DNA from: Zonotrichia leucophrys gambelii
Taxonomy: Eukaryota > Chordata > Aves > Passeriformes > Passerellidae
DNA: 64,000 bases
Direction: 5' to 3'
Assembly (NCBI RefSeq): GCF_028769735.1
Contig: NC_088186.1
Span: 9,827,001 to 9,891,000 of the forward strand
The number at the start of each line of letters is the position of its first letter. Within the stretch, counting starts at the first letter, position 1. Positions 58,701 to 64,000 of the stretch are shown in pieces. The position numbers and the translations under genes are program-made. The notes under the pieces are model-generated. The model worked only from the letters and a program-made list of their open reading frames with translations, was not told where the DNA came from and made no database searches.

Positions 58701-59438
58701 GGGCACCCCCAGGAGCTCAGCAGTGACTGGAGCTGCAGCAGGCTGCTGTTAACACCCTCGCCTCGAGCTGCTGCTCCCTGTTTGCATTTTCACATGGCTC
58801 TTGCCACCTCTCCCACTCCCAGCTGCTCCCCCCACCTGCCATGGCAGCCCTGGCCAGTGTGACTGGGCAGCCTGGCACAGCTCCCTCCCCTCACCATGCC
58901 AGAGCTGCCCTGGGAATGACACTGCTCCCCCACTTGCTCCTTCAGCAGCAACACCTGTGTCTCACTCTGCTGCAAAATCACTTAGGAACAGATAAACCAG
59001 GTTCCTCAGGTTCTCTTTTCACCTTGATTCTTGCTCTACATGGATTTATTGTGCATGAGGCACTGAGCACCAAGACAAAAGGAAGAAGACCAGCATGCTT
59101 GATCTGTAGATCGTGTGTCCATTGGTACCAGAAACATGCAGGTGGTATTTCCATCACTTCCCTGCCCACCTGGGCCAAGCCCAGAAGCCCTTGACATCCA
59201 GTCCTGAGGGCCAAACCACTTCTCACTCCCCTCATTATATCCTTGAACACACATCTCCTTGTCTTTTTGGCTTCACTTGCTCCTATCTGACACTTCTTCC
59301 TTCACCTTCCAGCCCAGCACAGGCCACATGCATGACCAAAGACTGACAGCAGTGACATCTGTGCTGGGAAACTGGCAGTGTCTTGGGGAAAAAATAACTC
59401 ACATTCTCAGTACATGTAGCTCCTGATAACTAGGCATT

Positions 59439-59815
59439 TGTTGTCATTATAGAGCAGGAGTTCCATTGTCATGACATTGCAAGGGTTCCATATTGCTGGA
59501 GTTCCATACCTGCTTGATGTTTCTAGTAGGCAGCTCCTCTAGGCACTGACTCCTCCTTGTCCTTGCAGTAGCAAACTGACTCCATTTGCCACCAATCCAC
59601 TCTTTTATAACACTCTTCTTACTGGCTACAGCTGCAGCCTGTTAACATCAGGCCTGCTCCTAATCCTTAATAACTGACTCAGCTGCAACTCTTTAGGGGG
59701 TAAGATTTATATATATATATATATATATTTTTTTTTTTATATATATTTATATATATATATTTATATATATAAGATTCTATACTACCTTTATTTTCTTATA
59801 TTGTATCCCCCTACA
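59439..59815 (-). mobile_element. Solo LTR with 6-bp target-site duplication and internal AT array
   Basis: TG...CA ends (TGTTGTCATTATAG to ATCCCCCTACA) are flanked by the direct repeat GGCATT (59433-59438, 59816-59821). On the minus strand there is a TATA-like GTTATAAAAGAGTGG and an AAAATAAAGG hexamer, so I favour minus orientation, with lower certainty. An (AT)n expansion sits at about 59706-59771. Length is 377 bp. Confidence 0.8.
59706..59771. repeat. Imperfect (TA)n microsatellite
   Basis: TATATATA runs interrupted by a T10 tract and TTTA words, internal to the solo LTR. Confidence 0.95.
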
Positions 59816-60883
59816 GGCATTTATTTGTGTTAGATACTTACAATACATCCTTTCTCATTGAGTAACCCTAGCTTGAGCACTCACTCTGACTTAGGGAACT
59901 GAGAAAGGGCTGGCTCATTTTCCTTTCAGTGCCACCACATTTCTCCAGAGCAGGGAACACGCTGGGATCAGCCCCCACTGACTGATGCCCATCCACAGCT
60001 GTGGAGCCAACTCCTGTCTGCTGCAGACTGCCTTGTGACCCCCTGGGATGAGAAGTTTATAAATCCAGGCAGCATATAGCCACAAGGCACAGACAGAAGC
60101 TCCAAATTTATTCCTGTGTTTAGCAGCTAAACTGATGATTAAAGCACCTTAGATTTAAAGGCTCCGCTCCAGCATCAGAGGCAAAGTGGCAAAGGGGAAT
60201 CCAGATAAACCCTATTAAAAGAACATCTGTCATCTCAGCAAAAAAAAATTTCAGAGAGACAGTTCTTTCTTCCCTGTTTCTCCTCAGCTGGAACTCTCTG
60301 GACCTGATATTTATGACAAGTAAGTTCCAACTTTAAATCAAAGAACTGCCACAGTCACTGAAGATGAATAGAAAGTTTTTGGGTGTACATACAGGGCCTT
60401 GCTCAAAGAAGTAAGAATGAAGTTAATGATGTTTTTACCTTGCACCAGGAGGAATCCAGCTGATTCCCCCAGTGAGGGGAGCACTGGCCAGAGCTGCAAA
60501 ACCCATGCCAACCATTCAAATGGCACAGCTGAGAAGTTTCTCTTGCAATCACAACTCCAAGACCTCCCACATGCCTGTCAGTGCCCCTCAGGTGTGCTGG
60601 CAGGTCCTGCTCTCCTCTGCTCCCTCTCAGAGATGTAATGCAGAGCTTTTCCCCATGCCAGCTCTGCTCTCCCAACAATGTGACCCCTGGCACAGGACAG
60701 GCAGCCCACCCTGCTGGGCTCAGGGCTGAAATGGGATCAAGAAATAGTCATGGGAAAAATGGGAATTTCGTTCAAGTTATTGAAGCATGAGGCAGGGGTA
60801 TCAAAACAGAAAATACAACAAGAAAAAAAAATCACAGTGGCATTTCAGCCATGCAGCAGCTTCAAAGCCAAATGAGTAGATGG

Positions 60884-61325
60884 AATCACAGAATAGCTAG
60901 GGTTGGAAGGGATCTCTGAAGATCATGCAGTCCAAGCCCCTGCCAAGGCAGGGTCACCTGGACCAGGTGACACAGGAACATGTCCAGGTGGGTTTGGAAT
61001 GTCTCCAGAGAGGGAGACTCCACACCCTCCCTGGGCACCTGATCCAGAGCTCTTTTCCCTTCCTCATGTTGGGGTGGAACTCCTTGTGTTTTAGTTTATG
61101 GCCATTGCTCCCTGTCCTGTCACTGGCACTGCTGAACAGAGTCTGGCACCATCCTCTGACAGCCCTGGGGATGTTTATGTGCACTCATCAGAGCCCTCTG
61201 AGACCACCCTGCTCCAGACTAACCACACCCAGCTCCTGCAGTCTGTCCTCACATGAGAGATGCTCCAGACCCCTCATCACCTTTGGAGCCTCCCCAGCAG
61301 CTCCTTGTCCTTCTTGAGCTGTGCA
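60884..61325 (-). mobile_element. CR1 LINE 3' fragment in NSMF intron 1
   Basis: The plus strand reads GAATCACAGAATAGCTAGGG TTGGAAGGGATCTCTGAAGA TCATGCAGTCCAA and continues through CAGGTGGGTTTGGAATGTCT and GGAGACTCCACACCCTCCCT to GCAGCTCCTTGTCCTTCTTG. This is the reverse complement of a well-preserved CR1 3' region with its terminal repeat. It is 5'-truncated. Confidence 0.93.
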
Positions 61326-64000
61326 CAAGGACCTGCACAGGGAACAGGCAAAGGCTGCTTCTGGAAGGGAGCTGCTCTGAGAAACCAGAAGGTCACTTAA
61401 CTATGACAAAATGGTTCCAATTAGTCTCCCCTGCTCAAATGGGCTTCAAAAACAAACAAACTCAAGATAGCATTGACCTGGCATCTCATAGGTGAGTAAC
61501 CTTTTAGTCTGGCCTGTAACATTAATGTGAACAGATGAAATTGCTACTGTGAGACACGACCCAAAGGAGCAAGTGGCAGCTCCATCACGGCCCAGCATCT
61601 CCATGGTAACACCCTGACCTACGTCTTTGTTCCCTCTGCAAGCCAACAACACATTCCACAGCAAGTTCCAGAGACACCCACACCATCCTTGCACTGGCTC
61701 AGGCTAGAAGAGGCCTGAAGCCCTCAGAGATGGGAATTCACATCCCTGCTCTGTCCTGAGCTCAGGCCACCTAAAACTCCCTCCAGAGCACAGCTTTTCC
61801 CAAAAAGGCACCACCACCTCATCAGCACAGGGATACACTGAGAGCAGGGCCAGCTGCACTGCTGGGTCTGTCCTGGGGACAGGACAAACATCTCTAGAGA
61901 AAAAGGCCAGCCTGGTGCTTGCTCTGAACCAGGCTGGGCTGGCAGCTCCTCAGTGCAAACCCCGGAGATGGAATGTCCCTCTCAGAGCATGCACAGCTGC
62001 AGCTTTACCTGCTGGTGCCACAGGAAGCTCAGCTCACAGGTCACTCAGCCTGAAGCACCTAGGAAGCCTCACCTGGGGTCTCTCTAACCCCATGCCAGTT
62101 TCTGGCAGCACCAGGAAGCTCCTCAGTGCCTGGCTGCTCCCTCCACACACACACTCAAAGATCAGTGACTGATCCAGTGGTGGCTCCACACCCAGCACAA
62201 GCACAAACTTGGTTTTGCTCCTGCCACCCCTCCCCACTGCCACTTGGCTTGGGGAAGCTCACAAAGCCCTCTTCTCACATACTCACACTGATAACTGAAA
62301 AATCATGCATCATGCAAAAAACAAAGGAAAGACACAAAGATTACTTTTTTTTTGAGCTTAAAAAGAAGCTTTTCCAGTTCCAGGTAACTGCTTCCTTTGG
62401 TTTGTCCTGCTCCAAACCAGTAGCCATGCTGGCTTAGCAGGAGCCATGGAGAATTTGGCTCACAGCTCCTGCCCAGTGCCCATCACCCCTGCAGCACCAA
62501 GGACACTTTATATTGGATCTCTCCCTCTCTCACTTCCAAAGCCTTTCCCACACAGCTTGGCCAGAGCAGCTGGTCCAGCAGGCAGCCCATGCTGCATCCT
62601 ACAGCCCCCCACTCCAGCAGCAGCAGCAGTGCCCTCCCAATAACCCCACTGAGCAGAACAGATTAAAACAGTAACAAGATTAAAACAGTAACAAGAAAAA
62701 CCTCCCACAGCTCCCTCCCTATCCTTGTGTCTGAATCCCAGCTCACCAGGATGGATCCCTGCTGTCTGGGGAATTTCTCAAAGGCTCTGCTTGCTGTCCT
62801 TCCCAATGTCACTGCCCCATGCCCTGGGACCTTTTCTTCTCACAGTTCCAGAACATGGAGATAAAATCTAATGTGCATTATCTCAGTGTGGGGCCTCTGA
62901 CACCCAAGCTGGAGAATGTCCAAAATTCCACGAGCTCTGTAAGACTGAGTGATTACTTATTCCATGCTTTATTCTCTGCAGCCTTTTTACACTTCCCTTT
63001 CACATTTTAATCCCCTTCTGTATCTTTCTTCTAAGTCTGTCCCAAGGGATGCTCACTTCTACATTAAAAGGTACAGAAAGCTCCAACAGTCAGCAAAGAC
63101 TCTGGCCACAGCCTTGGAGGCAGAATGAATGCTGAACAAGGCAGAGTGCTCTTCATGGGAACCCTCCCAGACCTCCAGCCTGCATAAATAATCCAGCAAT
63201 TAACAGAGGCAGGAAGAGAGCAGGAGATGCATCAGCACCCTGGCAGCAGCTCCCTCAACACATCCATATCCTGTCACCTGCAGCAGAGTCCAACCCTCCC
63301 TTTCTTTCTAATTCCTGAAAATATTTTAAAGATCAGGGGAGAAAAAATCTGAGTGATCCCAAAGGGACAATCCCTCCATCCTCTGCATTCATACCCCACC
63401 ACCAGGAAACTGCCCTGCTTCAAGAAGGAAACAAAGGGAAGAAAATTCTGTATGGTCATCATCGCTGATAAAACCTCTTGAGAAAGAGGAGAGGTAAATG
63501 CACCTCTGCAGTCACCTGGAAAAAATCTCTTCCAGGATAAGACAGGAGAGTTGTATAGGAATAGTCACACAACATTTCTGAGCCATGAAGTTCTTGGGCC
63601 TCACATCAGCAGAATCAGAATCTGTCACCAACAAAGGCTCCCCCTCACCTTTCTTCCCCCAGCCACACCCTGCAACACCTGCAAGCCCCTGTGCCTCGTG
63701 CAGCTCTGCAGCTCCACACCCTGCCCCAGCAAAGCAGGCAGAGCATGCACACTGCCCTTTCATTGAAAACAAGGCAAACACAGCCCTGCACATAACTCAG
63801 CCTTGGACGAGGCAGCTGGGCTGTCCTGCTGATCTACAACCCCTCTGCAGCTCTGCATTACCACTCCCCAGTTTCTCCAAGACATTCTGCCACACACACA
63901 AGCTCTCCAGAGGAGCCACCACAAACAGAAGTTATGACAGAAAGAGCAGCTCTTTGATCAGCTGTGGAATGTGAAGTTATGAGGGATACAAAAGCCATTA

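Larger units (their letters stand above)
55171..64000 (-). other. NSMF: NSMF intron 1 (partial)
   Basis: From the acceptor of the exon 2-equivalent to the right edge I find no sequence resembling the expected first coding exon (Gly-2/Arg-rich N terminus, then A-R-A-F-G-E-Y-L-type residues) and no CpG island. The intron contains two solo LTRs and one CR1 copy. Remaining sequence is unique or low-complexity. Confidence 0.7.

Noticed and set aside
55171..64000. Search for the first coding exon of NSMF
   Set aside because: No CpG island, no suitable donor preceded by the expected N-terminal residues. The exon must lie to the right of the window.

Overview
The window looks like nuclear DNA of a bird, most likely a songbird. 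It has large introns with GT-AG splice sites, decayed CR1 LINE 3' ends in both orientations, and several solo retroviral LTRs of types I associate with passerines. Two protein-coding genes can be assembled exon by exon, both on the minus strand. Nothing prokaryotic is present (no operons, CRISPR arrays or phage). I found no tRNA, rRNA or known small RNA.

Gene 1 is TPRN (taperin), complete, 2167-19316. It has four coding exons: one 2.2-kb GC-rich exon 1 inside a CpG island, a 13.6-kb intron, then three short exons packed into 2167-3549. All phases fit and the spliced frame encodes 855 residues. Its 3' UTR probably runs left toward about 640.

Gene 2 is NSMF (NMDA receptor synaptonuclear signaling and neuronal migration factor; also NELF or Jacob), 30883-55170 and continuing past the right edge. 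Fourteen coding exons, including a 6-nt microexon, join in frame to give 479 residues ending in a stop codon. The first coding exon, with the myristoylation-type N terminus known from mammals, is not in the window, so 55171-64000 is read as intron 1. A long 3' UTR probably extends to about 28150.

Layout: 1-2166 TPRN 3' UTR and flank; 2167-19316 TPRN; 19317-28150 intergenic, with a CR1 end, an ERVL-like solo LTR, a 21-bp minisatellite and a palindromic 34-36-bp tandem repeat; 28150-30882 probable NSMF 3' UTR; 30883-55170 NSMF exons and repeat-bearing introns; 55171-64000 NSMF intron 1 with two solo LTRs and a CR1 copy. The genes are neighbours in the same orientation, but nothing in the sequence links them functionally: taperin is an actin- and PP1-associated protein of hair-cell stereocilia, and NSMF is a synapse-to-nucleus messenger.

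The most interesting observations are the 6-nt NSMF microexon just before the nuclear localisation signal, repeated short motifs and an internal duplication in taperin, an 11-residue proline-rich minisatellite in taperin with a G-rich template strand, and a tandem repeat carrying decoy 3' splice sites next to the last NSMF exon. I see no credible undescribed biological system.
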